Shown: positions 45,539 through 55,192 of the stretch, piece after piece
Layout of the letters: every line of letters begins with the position of its first letter
How positions within the stretch are numbered: the first letter of the stretch is position 1
Made by a program: the position numbers and the translations under genes
Source of the DNA: Cryobacterium sp. Y50
GTDB lineage: Bacteria; Actinomycetota; Actinomycetes; Actinomycetales; Microbacteriaceae
Length of the DNA: 64,000 nucleotides
Reading direction: 5' to 3'
NCBI RefSeq assembly: GCF_002929805.1
Contig: NZ_PJJM01000101.1
Location: forward strand, 105,801 to 169,800
The notes under the pieces: generated by a model
Database searches by the model: none
Told to the model about the DNA's origin: nothing
Seen by the model: the letters and a program-made list of their open reading frames with translations, nothing else

Positions 45539-48500
45539 GTGACGGTGTCGATGCGGGTTATGAGCGCCGGCGACGGGTACAAATATCTGCTGCGCACCGT
45601 GGCTGCCGGCGACGGAAATCGCTCGCTATCGACGCCGCTGACCCGCTACTACACCGCGCAGGGCACGCCGCCGGGCCGGTGGATGGGCAGTGGACTTCCG
45701 GGTCTCGGCGGCGGTCTCGTCATCGAGGGTGACGTTGTCACGGAGGAGCAGCTGCAGCTTCTAATCGGATTGGGCCGCGACCCGGTAACAGGCGAGGCTC
45801 TCGGGCGGGCGTACCCGGTGTATCGGACCGCCGCAGAGCGAGCCGCCCTCGGCCGGAGTGAGAACGGTCCCGATTCGGGACCAAGCCAGGGATCATCCGC
45901 TGCCGTGCCATCCGCTGAGGAAGAGCTGGCTGGAAGGCGGCGTCGCGCTGTCGCCGGGTACGACTTTACGTTTTCGATTCCGAAGTCGGCGAGCATCCTC
46001 TGGGGTGTGGGCGATGCGGCCACGCAGGAGCGCATCGTGCAGGCGCACCATGCGGTGGTGGCCGAGGTGATTGCGTACATGGAGCGGGAGGTCGCGGCGA
46101 CGCGCACCGGCACGACGGCGCAGGGCGGTGCGGTGGCGCAGGCTGATGTGACCGGGCTGATTGCGACGGCCTTCGATCATTTCGACAGTCGGGCCGGCGA
46201 TCCGCACCTGCACACGCATGTCGTGATCAGTAACAAGGTGCAGACCGTGCTCGACGGCAAGTGGCGCTCCCTCGACGGCCGGCCGATGCACGAGGCAGTG
46301 GTGGCGCTCTCCGAACTGCACGAATCGCTATTTGCCGACGAGCTCACGCGATCGCTCGGTGTGCAGTGGCAGCAGCGGGAACGGGGGGGAGATCGCCACG
46401 CCGCGTGGGCTCTGAGCGGCGTGCCAGAGACACTCGTGGCGGAATTCTCGACGCGAGCGCGGCACATCGATGTCGAGACGGACCGGTTGATCGAGGAGTA
46501 TGTGATCAGTCACGGGCGGCGTCCGAAGCCGGTGACGATCATGAAGCTGCGGGCGCAGGCGACGCTCGCCACGCGGCCGGCGAAGCAGGTGCACTCGCTG
46601 GCGGACCTCACGGCGGCGTGGCGGGAACGCGCTGCACGCGTGCTCGGGCACGACGTGTTGACGGTCACCGAGTCATCACCAGTGCTGCTTCGTGCGGAGG
46701 ACCTGCCGCGCGAGGCCCTGGACGCACTCGGTGTGAGCGTGATGACGGCCGTCAGCGAGAAGCGCGCCACCTGGCGGCACTGGAATCTCACCGCCGAGGC
46801 CGCGCGCCAAACGATGCCGTACCGGTTCGCGTCGGCATCCGATCGGGAAGCCGTCGTCGGCCTCGTAGTGGATGCTGCCCAGCGCGCGTCCCTGCGCCTC
46901 ACGCCGCCAGAGCTCGCCGTCAGCCCTCTGGAGTTTCAACGCGATGACAGGACGTCGGTGTTTCGGCCGAAGTACTCCGTCGTGTTCACGTCGACCGAGC
47001 TGCTCGACGCAGAAGCTCGGTTGCTCGAGCGGGCCGCGCTTTTGACCGCACCACGGGTAACGCTCGGTTCGGTGGCTGGTACTCGGTTGCCGGGTGGTGG
47101 GCGGCTCGCGGATGACCAGCTGGCCGCGCTTTCGTCTGTCGCTGGCTCGGGCCGCGTCATCGATGTTCTCGTTGGTCCGGCCGGCGCCGGGAAAACGACT
47201 GCGATGAATGCCCTACGGCGTTCGTGGGAATCCGCGCACGGAGCGGGCTCCGTGCTTGGGCTGGCTCCCTCGGCCGCCGCCGCGACGGTGCTGGCGACGG
47301 ATCTCGGCATAGCGACGGAGAACCTGGCGAAATGGTGGCAGGCCCATGTCGACCAGGGTTCGTCGTTTCAGGCGGGTCAGCTCGTGATCATCGACGAGGC
47401 CTCCTTGGCGGGAACGATGCCGCTGGACCGGGTCACCGCACTGGCTGCTTCGGCCGGCGCGAAGGTGCTGCTGGTCGGCGACTACGCGCAGCTGCAGTCG
47501 GTCGATGCGGGTGGGGCGTTCTCGTTGCTCGTGCACGATCGAGCGGATGCGCCCGAGCTCATCGACGTGCACCGCTTCGCCAACGAGTGGGAAAAGACCG
47601 CCTCCCTCGGACTACGCCAAGGCAAGCCCGAGTCGATCGACCTGTATGGCGCGCACAACCGCCTGCGCGACGGCAGCACCGAGGCGATGGCGGATGCTGC
47701 CTACGAGGCGTGGCGCGCGGACATCCGCTCGGGCAAGTTGACCGTGCTGATCAGCGACTCGAACGAGGCCGTCGCGGCGCTGAACGTGCGCGCTCGCACC
47801 GAGCTGATTCTGGAGGGTCGGGTCGACGCGCTGCACGAAGTCGCCCTGCACGACGGAACCCGCGCCGCCGTTGGTGACACGGTCATCACGCGGCGGAACG
47901 ATCGGCGGCTGTATGCGTCGCGGAGTTGGGTGCGGAATGGCGACCGGTGGAATGTGATCGGCGTGCATCGGAATGGTTCGGTCGAGGTGCGGCGGCAGGG
48001 TCGGCGGTGGGGGAGCACGGTACTGCTGCCCGCGTTGTACGTCGCTCAGCACGTCGAGCTGGGCTACGCGGTCACGGCGCACCGGGCTCAGGGAATCACA
48101 ACCGACACCGCGCACGTCGTCGTCGCGCCGAGCATGCCGCGCGAGAACCTGTACGTCGCGATGACGCGGGGCCGCGAGGCGAACACCGCCTACGTCGCCG
48201 TCGACCGGCCCGACGTTGCTCACGTCGGGCCGCGGCCTGGTGACGTTGGGGACGTGACGGCACGCAGCATCCTCCACGGCATCTTGCAGCACGTTGGCGC
48301 CGAGCGGTCGGCGCACGAGACTCTGGCGGCCGAGCAGGATGCGTGGGGATCGGTGGCGCAACTCGCGGCGGAGTACGAGACCCTGGCGGCGGCAGCGCAG
48401 CACGACCGGTGGGCTGCGCTTGTGCGAGCGAGCGGTCTTTCGCCTGGCCAGGCCTTGGATGTGATCAATTCGGAGGCCTTCGGCCCATTGACGGCGGAGC

Positions 48501-49057
48501 TGCGGCGGGCCGAGGCCCACTATGTAGACGTGGCGAGCCTGCTGCCGCGCGTGGTTGCGGCTCGCGGGTTCGAGGACGCGCAGGACATCGCTGCGGTACT
48601 GCGAGCGCGGGTGGCGGTGGTGGTGTCGCGGGATAACGGAGCGGGTCGCACTCGGCGTTCGCCGCGGCTCGTTGCCGGGCTGATCCCTCGAGCGATCGGG
48701 CCGATGGATGCTGCAATGCACCAGGCGTTGGCCGAGCGCGCCGACTTGATCGAGTTGCGAGCGGCCGCCGTGCTCGACCAAGCGCTGCTGGCGGGGGAGC
48801 CCTGGACTCGCGCGCTCGGTGCTGTGCCGCGCGGGTCGGCTGCTGCTGCGTGGCGCCAGAATGGATGCACCGTCGCGGCCTACCGAGACCGCTACGGCAT
48901 TACCGGTGCTCGGCCACTCGGCGCCACACCAGAGTCGACAGCGCAGAAGCTCGATGCGGCTCGTGCCCATGCTACCCTCGTCGCGGCGCAGCGGCTGGCG
49001 GAAAATCAGGCTTACGTTGCACCCCGATCAGCTGTCGTTCCGCGCCTTGCACGGTAG
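45539..49057 (+). CDS. MobF-family (TrwC/TraI-like) conjugative relaxase-helicase
   Basis: 1172 residues from GTG 45539 (GGAGGTGG upstream; the ATG at 45518 is less likely). The relaxase domain has the catalytic tyrosine pair in LTRYYTAQG (37/38) and the metal-binding histidine triad in DPHLHTHVV (about 220-228). The helicase part begins with Walker A VGPAGAGKTT (about 545-554), then LVIIDEASLAG and GDYAQLQSVDAGG, and later VTAHRAQGIT. It nicks oriT and unwinds the strand to be transferred. The gene is full-length, unlike the two scars at 38.1 and 43.2 kb. Confidence 0.93.
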   Translation: MTVSMRVMSAGDGYKYLLRTVAAGDGNRSLSTPLTRYYTAQGTPPGRWMGSGLPGLGGGLVIEGDVVTEEQLQLLIGLGRDPVTGEALGRAYPVYRTAAERAALGRSENGPDSGPSQGSSAAVPSAEEELAGRRRRAVAGYDFTFSIPKSASILWGVGDAATQERIVQAHHAVVAEVIAYMEREVAATRTGTTAQGGAVAQADVTGLIATAFDHFDSRAGDPHLHTHVVISNKVQTVLDGKWRSLDGRPMHEAVVALSELHESLFADELTRSLGVQWQQRERGGDRHAAWALSGVPETLVAEFSTRARHIDVETDRLIEEYVISHGRRPKPVTIMKLRAQATLATRPAKQVHSLADLTAAWRERAARVLGHDVLTVTESSPVLLRAEDLPREALDALGVSVMTAVSEKRATWRHWNLTAEAARQTMPYRFASASDREAVVGLVVDAAQRASLRLTPPELAVSPLEFQRDDRTSVFRPKYSVVFTSTELLDAEARLLERAALLTAPRVTLGSVAGTRLPGGGRLADDQLAALSSVAGSGRVIDVLVGPAGAGKTTAMNALRRSWESAHGAGSVLGLAPSAAAATVLATDLGIATENLAKWWQAHVDQGSSFQAGQLVIIDEASLAGTMPLDRVTALAASAGAKVLLVGDYAQLQSVDAGGAFSLLVHDRADAPELIDVHRFANEWEKTASLGLRQGKPESIDLYGAHNRLRDGSTEAMADAAYEAWRADIRSGKLTVLISDSNEAVAALNVRARTELILEGRVDALHEVALHDGTRAAVGDTVITRRNDRRLYASRSWVRNGDRWNVIGVHRNGSVEVRRQGRRWGSTVLLPALYVAQHVELGYAVTAHRAQGITTDTAHVVVAPSMPRENLYVAMTRGREANTAYVAVDRPDVAHVGPRPGDVGDVTARSILHGILQHVGAERSAHETLAAEQDAWGSVAQLAAEYETLAAAAQHDRWAALVRASGLSPGQALDVINSEAFGPLTAELRRAEAHYVDVASLLPRVVAARGFEDAQDIAAVLRARVAVVVSRDNGAGRTRRSPRLVAGLIPRAIGPMDAAMHQALAERADLIELRAAAVLDQALLAGEPWTRALGAVPRGSAAAAWRQNGCTVAAYRDRYGITGARPLGATPESTAQKLDAARAHATLVAAQRLAENQAYVAPRSAVVPRLAR

Positions 49058-49189
49058 CTCACGAGACGGTGACCGACAGATTCTGAACCACGTGATGATG
49101 CACTCAACTCTCGTCGCGCCGAGCGCACCAACTCTGGCTTGGCAACGACGTACGAGGTGCTCGCGGTCTCACCGTCGTCGTTCTTCCGA

Positions 49190-49705
49190 TCAGATCTTGG
49201 CGGGCGCCCCGAGCTGCACCGATAGCTCCGCCGCGACACGGGCAGCCAGTACCCCGGCCTCATTGAGGTGCGTTCCCAGCCTGGTCTTCGGTGCGCTGAC
49301 GTTGATAGCGGCAATGATGTTGCGTTGAAAATCGAAGACCGGTGCGGAGACCCCCACGACGCCCTTCTCAAATTCCTCGTCGACGGTGGCGTACCTACGC
49401 TGACGGATGCACGCCACTTCGCGCTTCAGACTCTCAAAATCGGTGACGAGGGGTACGCCCTGTGATTCCCGTGAGGTTGCTTCGGCTGTGTCGCTGTACA
49501 TAAGCAGTGGCGTGACTGGACCCAGCACCGGTTCATCATGTCCGTGGGCTTCATACCAGCGCCGGAGATCGTCCTCGGCCAATCGCTCACGAGCACACGT
49601 CCTGCGCGATAGCGGCACTCCAGAGACGCCGTTGTTGTAGCCGCCGAACATGTTCTCCAAGTCAATGAAGACCGCCACGTTTATGCGGTGTGTGGTACTT
49701 TCCAC
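49190..49705 (-). CDS. Chimeric ORF: NYN-nuclease start joined to IclR effector domain
   Basis: 171 residues from GTG 49705 with GGAGG five bases upstream. The first 35 residues (INVAVFIDLENMFGGYNNGVSGVPLSR) match the start of a NYN/LabA-type PIN-like nuclease, including the FIDLEN active-site strand. From about residue 40 it reads like the C-terminal ligand-binding domain of an IclR regulator (FESLKREVACIRQRRYATVDEEFEKGVVGVSAPV...). Neither domain is complete: the NYN fold is cut short and the IclR HTH is missing. The joined frame is open and has a good ribosome-binding site, so it may be expressed. Confidence 0.65.
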   Translation of the reverse strand: MESTTHRINVAVFIDLENMFGGYNNGVSGVPLSRRTCARERLAEDDLRRWYEAHGHDEPVLGPVTPLLMYSDTAEATSRESQGVPLVTDFESLKREVACIRQRRYATVDEEFEKGVVGVSAPVFDFQRNIIAAINVSAPKTRLGTHLNEAGVLAARVAAELSVQLGAPAKI

Positions 49706-49974
49706 AGCGTCCTCCACGATTTTATGAGTTGGCTCATGCCCTAACCCCGTAAGATTCCGATGGGTCAATCACGTACACATTGCATGTGCACTGCAAAAGT
49801 CGGAGCACCCGTTTGCGATTGGGCTGACTCGGTCAGCCTTCGTACCGTAAGGGCTCTCTGGCTGCTCCGCTACCGTTCTTTCGCCTCGCATTGCGTAACG
49901 CTTCTCGCATAGCTGTTCACGAAGTCGCTTACGACGATGGGCCGAACTTCAATCACCGGCACTCGCCGAAATTT

Positions 49975-50151
49975 TTAATCGAAATCGTCTGCGTCAGCAG
50001 AGATATTCCCGACCCCATCGCAATCGGGGCACTCGCCCCACTCCGGGGGATCCGCCGGGTCAAAGGTGATCCACCGGCTTCCCTCACCGTCGCACTCGTC
50101 GCAGACAGCGTAGAACTCGTCCGGGTCGCCTGTATCAAATCTTGTCACCAT
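49975..50151 (-). CDS. Small zinc-ribbon protein with two CxxCxGxG motifs
   Basis: 58 codons, too short for many ORF calls. Translation begins MVTRFDTGDPDEFYAVCDEC and carries CDECDGEG and CPDCDGVG separated by about 16 residues, with an acidic C-terminus (ADADDFD). Paired CxxCxGxG motifs form a DnaJ-type zinc site. No Shine-Dalgarno is obvious. Two matched motifs in so short a frame are hard to explain by chance. Function unknown. Confidence 0.65.
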   Translation of the reverse strand: MVTRFDTGDPDEFYAVCDECDGEGSRWITFDPADPPEWGECPDCDGVGNISADADDFD

Positions 50152-50329
50152 GCTTGCAAGAGTAGTTGGCGGGGGTGCCAGTGCTGACCACGATGCAACA
50201 GCTCAGGCAACGTTCTAAGATGGGCCGGGCTTTCGATCGCAACGGGATCAAATCACGTGACGTTCAACTTCCCCATTTGCGCGTGTACGGCGCTAGCCTT
50301 CGATGAGTCGTGATCCTGTGGAGGGTACT

Positions 50330-50524
50330 GTGAGCGAATTAAGTAAGGCTGAACAAGACCAAATTATTGGCGAGTTGGCGGTCGGCGTCGAATCTCTCGA
50401 TGACGACGAATTCTCGGACCTGTATAACCAGCTCGATGTGGACCACCAAATGGAAGTGGATCAAAATCTGCGGTCGTTTGCTGACAATGCCGTCGGCTCC
50501 GAACATTGGGACTCTGACGACTAG
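50330..50524 (+). CDS. Small acidic hypothetical protein
   Basis: 64 residues from GTG 50330, with GGAGG six bases upstream; an ATG at 50303 is less well supported. Very acidic (VESLDDDEFSDLYNQLDVDH ... GSEHWDSDD) and helical. Size and charge resemble DNA-mimic or antitoxin-like small proteins, but no family is recognised. Confidence 0.55.
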   Translation: MSELSKAEQDQIIGELAVGVESLDDDEFSDLYNQLDVDHQMEVDQNLRSFADNAVGSEHWDSDD

Positions 50525-50559
50525 CCCTGTTGATTTCTTTATTGCGCGGTGGCAGGGGC

Positions 50560-50931
50560 CAAACTTTCCTTGTCCGGCCCGCGCCACCCCCTCCCGTACG
50601 TCTTCGGCGAGCAGCGTCCAGTTGCCGTCGGCGGTGACGACGATGGCGGACGGGCCCGAGCTCAGCGGCACAGTTCCCGAGTAGGCGCCGATCTCGTTGA
50701 CGAGCAGCCCCATGTTTAACGCCTCGCCGGTCTCCTCACTGATCAGAAGTTCCTCGCGCCGTCGTGAGTGGCCGTGAGCTTGCCGGCGGGGCCATCGAAG
50801 AGAAGGACGCCGTTGCCGTCGCCGGATGCGACGAGCGCGGGTACTGCAGAGATGGGTGGGATGGTCAGGCTCCAGTCGAGCCTAGCGCCTCGTTCCGTCG
50901 GCCCGAGGGCGCGAAGCGTGTCGCTGACCAA
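50560..50931 (-). pseudogene. Frameshifted remnant of an extracytoplasmic-type protein
   Basis: Two minus-strand frames make one protein-like sequence: SDTLRALGPTERGARLDWSL to KLTATHDGARNF in one frame (50931-50743), then LLVNEIGAYSGTVPLSSGPSAIVVTADGNWTL in another (about 50710 down to 50560). This resembles the end of small secreted or lipoprotein-like hypotheticals of actinobacteria. The frame change and lack of an N-terminus argue for a decayed gene. Confidence 0.45.
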
Positions 50932-51009
50932 GAGTGTGGCCGCTCCGCTAGATGATTGTCACTCGCCGTGGCTGGCAAGTGCGTGCCGCGAGTATGGAAT
51001 GCTCGAAGG

Positions 51010-51640
51010 GTGAACTCCAACCTTCAGTTCGCGACGTACGCCGCCAAGATGCGACAGCACATCATCGATGGGACGGATCTGGAGGTCGACGCCCGGTTCG
51101 TAGACATGCTCGCTGGCCGCGCTTCGACGATCCTCGACATTGGCTGTGGGCATGGATCGGCCGTAAACGGGCTGCGTGCTCGGGGCCACGCCGCCTTTGG
51201 GATCGAGCGCCACGCCCGAGGTGTTGGGTGTGGCGCTCGATAACTTCGACTCAGACTGGCTCCGAGAACTCGGCGTGGAGGGCCTGTCGCCGGAACGACT
51301 GGCGGGGCTGGGAATTCCAGACACCTACGACGTAATCCTGATAGCGGGAAATGTTCCGGCGTTTTTATCGGGCGACGCACTGTGTGAGGCTTTCGTCCAG
51401 GTGAGCGCACTACTGAAACCCGGCGGCATTTTCGTTGTGGGAACGTCGAGCCACAGTCGTGGAGGTCCGCCGGACCAAGACGATGCTGTTGGCCAAACCG
51501 GCCTTCGGCTGAGTCATCGATTCTCGGATTGGCACCTTGGCCAGTATTCGTGCGATTCCGCGTGGTCTGTCAGCGTGTATGCCGCACCCGGCGAATCAAT
51601 CCGGTCAGGGGCCCCCGATGGAATCTTCATCTTGAAGTAG
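51010..51640 (+). pseudogene. Frameshifted class I SAM methyltransferase
   Basis: The first frame (from GTG 51010 or ATG 51049) encodes TYAAKMRQHIIDGTDLEVDA ... ILDIGCGHGSAVNGLRARGHAAFGI with SAM motif I. The continuation, ATPEVLGVALDNFDSDWLRELG ... YDVILIAGNVPAFL ... LLKPGGIFVVGTSS, is in the next frame. The shift falls at about 51200-51220. A one-base indel would restore a methyltransferase of about 210 residues. Sequencing error cannot be excluded. Confidence 0.75.
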
Positions 51641-51835
51641 GCGGGGCGTCTCCTTTTGAGCCGGTCGGGGACGCGTGGGGGAGCGTCCGCTCTGAAATAT
51701 GCGCGGCACTTTCGGCTACGGGCATCCGGTTCTACAGTATTTGTAGGCAACCTCTATTACGCGCCGTCGCTCGTTGTCACGGTATGACTTTCAGTCCTTC
51801 AGGTTCTTGCTGCCGAATATCTGAAAGGCCGCGCC

Positions 51836-52231
51836 ATGTTCGAACTCATTCTGGCCGCTACCGCCCGCAGCTACTTCTTCATGCGCCGATTCATGCCGAC
51901 CGCCATCGTGATCGACGCGATCAACACGCGACGAGGGCTGAAGTGGGGTGTGCCCGGGATGCTGCTCGCGGTTCCGTATTCCCTTGCAGCTATCTATTGC
52001 CGAGCGCAGGTCGAAGCCGGTGGGCCCGGCTGGCTGAATCTGCTCGTGCTGCTGTTCCTTTTCAACACGCTCAAGTTTGTTTTGATCGGGCCGATCAGCC
52101 TGCTGAAGTTGATCGTGGTGCGCGTTCGTGAAGCTGTGGCGCGGCGTCGAATGACCCGGGCGCTGCTCGCCGAGGACGTCGTGCACGTCGTGCACGTCGA
52201 CGATCCCATACTCGTTTCGAGGCACGGTTAA
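51836..52231 (+). CDS. Small hypothetical membrane protein
   Basis: 131 residues with two or three hydrophobic segments (GVPGMLLAVPYSLAAIYC, WLNLLVLLFLFNTLKFVLIGPISLL) and an Arg-rich cytoplasmic stretch. Similar proteins are frequent in Microbacteriaceae mobile regions and are sometimes misannotated as permeases; nothing here supports transport. Followed by two co-directional small genes. Confidence 0.65.
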   Translation: MFELILAATARSYFFMRRFMPTAIVIDAINTRRGLKWGVPGMLLAVPYSLAAIYCRAQVEAGGPGWLNLLVLLFLFNTLKFVLIGPISLLKLIVVRVREAVARRRMTRALLAEDVVHVVHVDDPILVSRHG

Positions 52232-52309
52232 CAGCACGGCTGGGCTGGCGCACCTGTTGATAACGGCATGATTGGCTCCCACACAGGTCCGCCCACAGGA
52301 GGTTTCACT

Positions 52310-52576
52310 ATGACGATTTCGCAGGAGCAGTTCGACGATCTGCTCAGCCGCACCGCGCTGGCTGCGCTGTTCTACTATCCTGAGATCGCCGTCGACGATG
52401 ACGGCCCCAACCTGCAGAATGACATCGCGTACTGCTTGGAGCCCGCCGCCGAGATCGGAGACGAGGATGCCGAGCGGCTCCGCGTCGCGATCGCGCGTGT
52501 GATCACGAATCCGTCGGCGCATCGCTCTGAACTGCTTGCCCTGGTCATCGAGCTGGCTCCGCCGCCTGCCGAGTAG
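52310..52576 (+). CDS. Small hypothetical protein
   Basis: 88 residues from ATG 52310 with an excellent AGGAGG ribosome-binding site (the frame also opens at 52268). Acidic helical protein (MTISQEQFDDLLSRTALAAL, AAEIGDEDAERLRVAIARVI). It precedes the Arg-rich 409-residue gene by eight bases and is probably coupled to it. No family recognised. Confidence 0.7.
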   Translation: MTISQEQFDDLLSRTALAALFYYPEIAVDDDGPNLQNDIAYCLEPAAEIGDEDAERLRVAIARVITNPSAHRSELLALVIELAPPPAE

Positions 52577-52584
52577 CAGCGATC

Positions 52585-53814
52585 ATGAACGACCCATTTG
52601 AGGAAGGTGCCGGCGCGCAGAAGGCGCTGGCGGAGCATCCGTCTGGCGATGATGCGGCGGAAAGGCGGCGCCAGTATGTGGCGGCGAACCGCGACCGGAT
52701 CCGGGAGCTGAATCGTCTCTGGCGGGCGGAACATCTTGACCGGGCCCGGGAGCTCAATCGGGATTCGATGCGTCGGGCCGCGGCTCGCCGGCATCGTGAG
52801 GCGGAGGTGCGGGCGCGGGGGAGGGAGCGGGCGAAGCGGTGGCGGGTGGAGCATCCGGAGCGCGGGCGTGAGTATCAGCAGCGGTGGGTGGCGGAGAATC
52901 GCGAGAAGTTGCGCGAGTACTACAACCGCTACTACAACGTTCACCGCGACGAGGTGAACGCGCGGGCCGCGGCTAGGCGGGATGCGGACCCCGAGCGCAC
53001 GAAGCAGATCACCCGGCAGTGGGCCGAGCGCAACAAGGAGCGCCGGGCGGAGTTGCAGCGCAACCGGCGCAGCGATCCGGAGATCTACCAGTCCGAGCTG
53101 GAGGCCAACGCTGCAGCGCGACGGCTCAGGCGCACCCTGAGCCGGGCCGGCCTCCCGCCGAAGCTTCTGCACGCGACGACCGCGGCTGAGCGCCGCGCCA
53201 ACGAGCGGGAGGCCGACGCCTATTTCAATGACCCGTCGCGGCCCGAGCACCTGCGGCAGTTCACCGTCTTCGCCGAATCGCTGACCGAGCACATGCTCAA
53301 GAATGGTGCCCGCATGCGTGAGTTCGTCGAGGCCTACGCAGAGACCAGGGCGCGCATGGGTCTCCCGCCGGTTCCGGTGGAGAACATCGTCTACGCGCGA
53401 GCTGTTGAAATAGTCGCAGAGCGGATGCGCCGGGTCGACCTGCTGACCGGCCGCAACGTCGCGGCCGCAGTGCGGAGTACGAAAGCTGAGGTGCGGCGGG
53501 AAGAGCGGCAACGGCAGTTCGATCGGCTGGTGCAGACTGTCGTGACCGATATGAACCGTCATAGCGCGCGGGACAGCTTGGACGCGGAGATTGAGAACCG
53601 GGCAAGGGTCCGTCGCGGTAAATCTCCTGCGTCCGTCGAGATACTTCTCGTTCAGCACGCGCTGCGGAAGGCTATTGAGCGGGTCCCGGCGTGCCTGCTG
53701 ACAGCCGACGATGCTCGGAGTGCTGCGTATATCGCCATGCAGCGGTTTGCGTATACCTTTGAGCAACGACGGGACCCAACAGGCGATCAGATTTACCGCA
53801 GACATCTCCCATAG
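52585..53814 (+). CDS. Arg-rich repeat-containing hypothetical protein
   Basis: 409 residues. The first 180 residues contain several degenerate helical repeats of about 25-30 residues with an (R)xYxxxNRxxxRELNR or similar pattern. The remainder is a helical domain ending RNVAAAVRSTKAEVRREERQ and QRRDPTGDQIYRR. Highly basic, so nucleic-acid binding is likely. A second, diverged copy of the C-terminal domain lies at 61.3 kb, joined to an integrase fragment. Function unknown. Confidence 0.7.
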   Translation: MNDPFEEGAGAQKALAEHPSGDDAAERRRQYVAANRDRIRELNRLWRAEHLDRARELNRDSMRRAAARRHREAEVRARGRERAKRWRVEHPERGREYQQRWVAENREKLREYYNRYYNVHRDEVNARAAARRDADPERTKQITRQWAERNKERRAELQRNRRSDPEIYQSELEANAAARRLRRTLSRAGLPPKLLHATTAAERRANEREADAYFNDPSRPEHLRQFTVFAESLTEHMLKNGARMREFVEAYAETRARMGLPPVPVENIVYARAVEIVAERMRRVDLLTGRNVAAAVRSTKAEVRREERQRQFDRLVQTVVTDMNRHSARDSLDAEIENRARVRRGKSPASVEILLVQHALRKAIERVPACLLTADDARSAAYIAMQRFAYTFEQRRDPTGDQIYRRHLP

Positions 53815-53944
53815 CTTCCTGCTGTCCACCGCGGCATAGATCTCAAAATCAGTGCACCATGCCCGCTTGCCCGAGGTCCCAGCGCACTCCGGCGTGGCCA
53901 TTTTCAACGCGGTAGAATCAGTACTTCGTCTGATGGGGGAACAA

Positions 53945-55192
53945 ATGGCACAGCGTCGAGGATTTTTAGCCGAGATTCAGCATCAGTCACGGCTTGCCGA
54001 ACAGCGGCAACGAGCCGCAGTTCGTCAGCAGGATGCCGCGTACAAGCGTGCCGTCCAGGCACAAAATGCTGCAAAGCGCGCAACAGTGGCGGCGGAAAGG
54101 GCTTCTGATGCCGACCGGAAGCGGATGGAGAAGGAAGCGGCGGTCGCGCACATTGCAGCCATGCAGGCCGAAGTTGAACAACTCAATGCCACACTGATCG
54201 CCGGTTATGACCAGTTGGACAGTCTGCTGACAGCGACGCTCGACGTCGATGATTACGTTGATTTGGAGAGTTTGCGACAAAAGGCGAAGCATCCCGCTTT
54301 CGCCCGGCCTAACCTGGAAATCGCGATACCGGTTCCGCCACTGATCTCCAGCCCCTTAGAGCCCACTCGTCGAACTGTCGAGAAGCCCACGGGACTTTTT
54401 GGTCGCAAGAAGAAGCTCGCTGAGGCCGATGCCTTGGCCGATGCAGAGCTAAGCGTTGCTCGACAAGCTTGGGAAATTGCGGTACAAGGTCTGCCGGGAC
54501 GTCAGGCACAGCAATCCGCAGCGCACGCGGCGGCCGAAAAGGGACGGATCGAAGAACTCGCCACCCAACGTGCACGCTACGAGGAAGAGTGTGCGGGACG
54601 AGAAGCCCTCGTTGTCAGGAACAATTCTTCCCTGGATCAGTTGATCGCGAATCTCGGCTATGGGGATGCAGCAGCCATAGACGAGTACGTCGGAATTGTC
54701 ATTGCAAATTCTGTGTATCCAGACAGCTTTGATGTTGGCCACGAGTCGGTATTCGAATCGTCATCCGCTGAGCTTCGTTTGCGGGTGCTCGTACCTGGCC
54801 CAGATCAGATTCCAACCATCAAGTCGTATAGATACGTCAGGGCGAGCGATGAGATAGCTGTGGGCGAGCTTTCGCAAAAAGATGCCAAGGATCGATACGC
54901 GGGAATCGTGCACCAGGTTGCCCTGCGCAGTCTCCACGAAGTTTTTGAGGCTGACCGTCGGAACCTGATTCAAGCCATTTCGCTTGAGGTGGGGACACAG
55001 ACCGTTAGTCCCGCCACAGGTACTGAAACGTACGTGCCATTTGTCGCGGTCGCTGTCTCGCGAGACGTATTCGATCAAATTGAGCTGTCGGCCGTTGTAC
55101 CCGCCGCGACTCTTGAACACCTCGGTGCGGCGCTCTCGAAGAACCCACTTGGATTGGTTCCGGCTAACGGAACCGGGGTCCGTCGGTCTTGA
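53945..55192 (+). CDS. Coiled-coil protein paired with the DUF4041-like gene
   Basis: 415 residues from ATG 53945 (GGGGGA five bases upstream; the frame opens at 53852). Coiled-coil rich N-terminus (QHQSRLAEQRQRAAVRQQDAA ... AAMQAEVEQLNATL), a middle with GLFGRKKK, and a conserved-looking C-terminal domain (VLVPGPDQIPTIKSYRYVRASDEI, HQVALRSLHEVFEADRRNL). I recall similar proteins as restriction- or defence-associated hypotheticals in actinobacteria. The stop overlaps the next gene start (TGATG). Confidence 0.65.
   Translation: MAQRRGFLAEIQHQSRLAEQRQRAAVRQQDAAYKRAVQAQNAAKRATVAAERASDADRKRMEKEAAVAHIAAMQAEVEQLNATLIAGYDQLDSLLTATLDVDDYVDLESLRQKAKHPAFARPNLEIAIPVPPLISSPLEPTRRTVEKPTGLFGRKKKLAEADALADAELSVARQAWEIAVQGLPGRQAQQSAAHAAAEKGRIEELATQRARYEEECAGREALVVRNNSSLDQLIANLGYGDAAAIDEYVGIVIANSVYPDSFDVGHESVFESSSAELRLRVLVPGPDQIPTIKSYRYVRASDEIAVGELSQKDAKDRYAGIVHQVALRSLHEVFEADRRNLIQAISLEVGTQTVSPATGTETYVPFVAVAVSRDVFDQIELSAVVPAATLEHLGAALSKNPLGLVPANGTGVRRS

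Noticed and set aside
49891..50187. 98-codon plus-strand ORF
   Set aside because: It is the antisense shadow of the small double-CxxCxGxG gene at 49975-50151.
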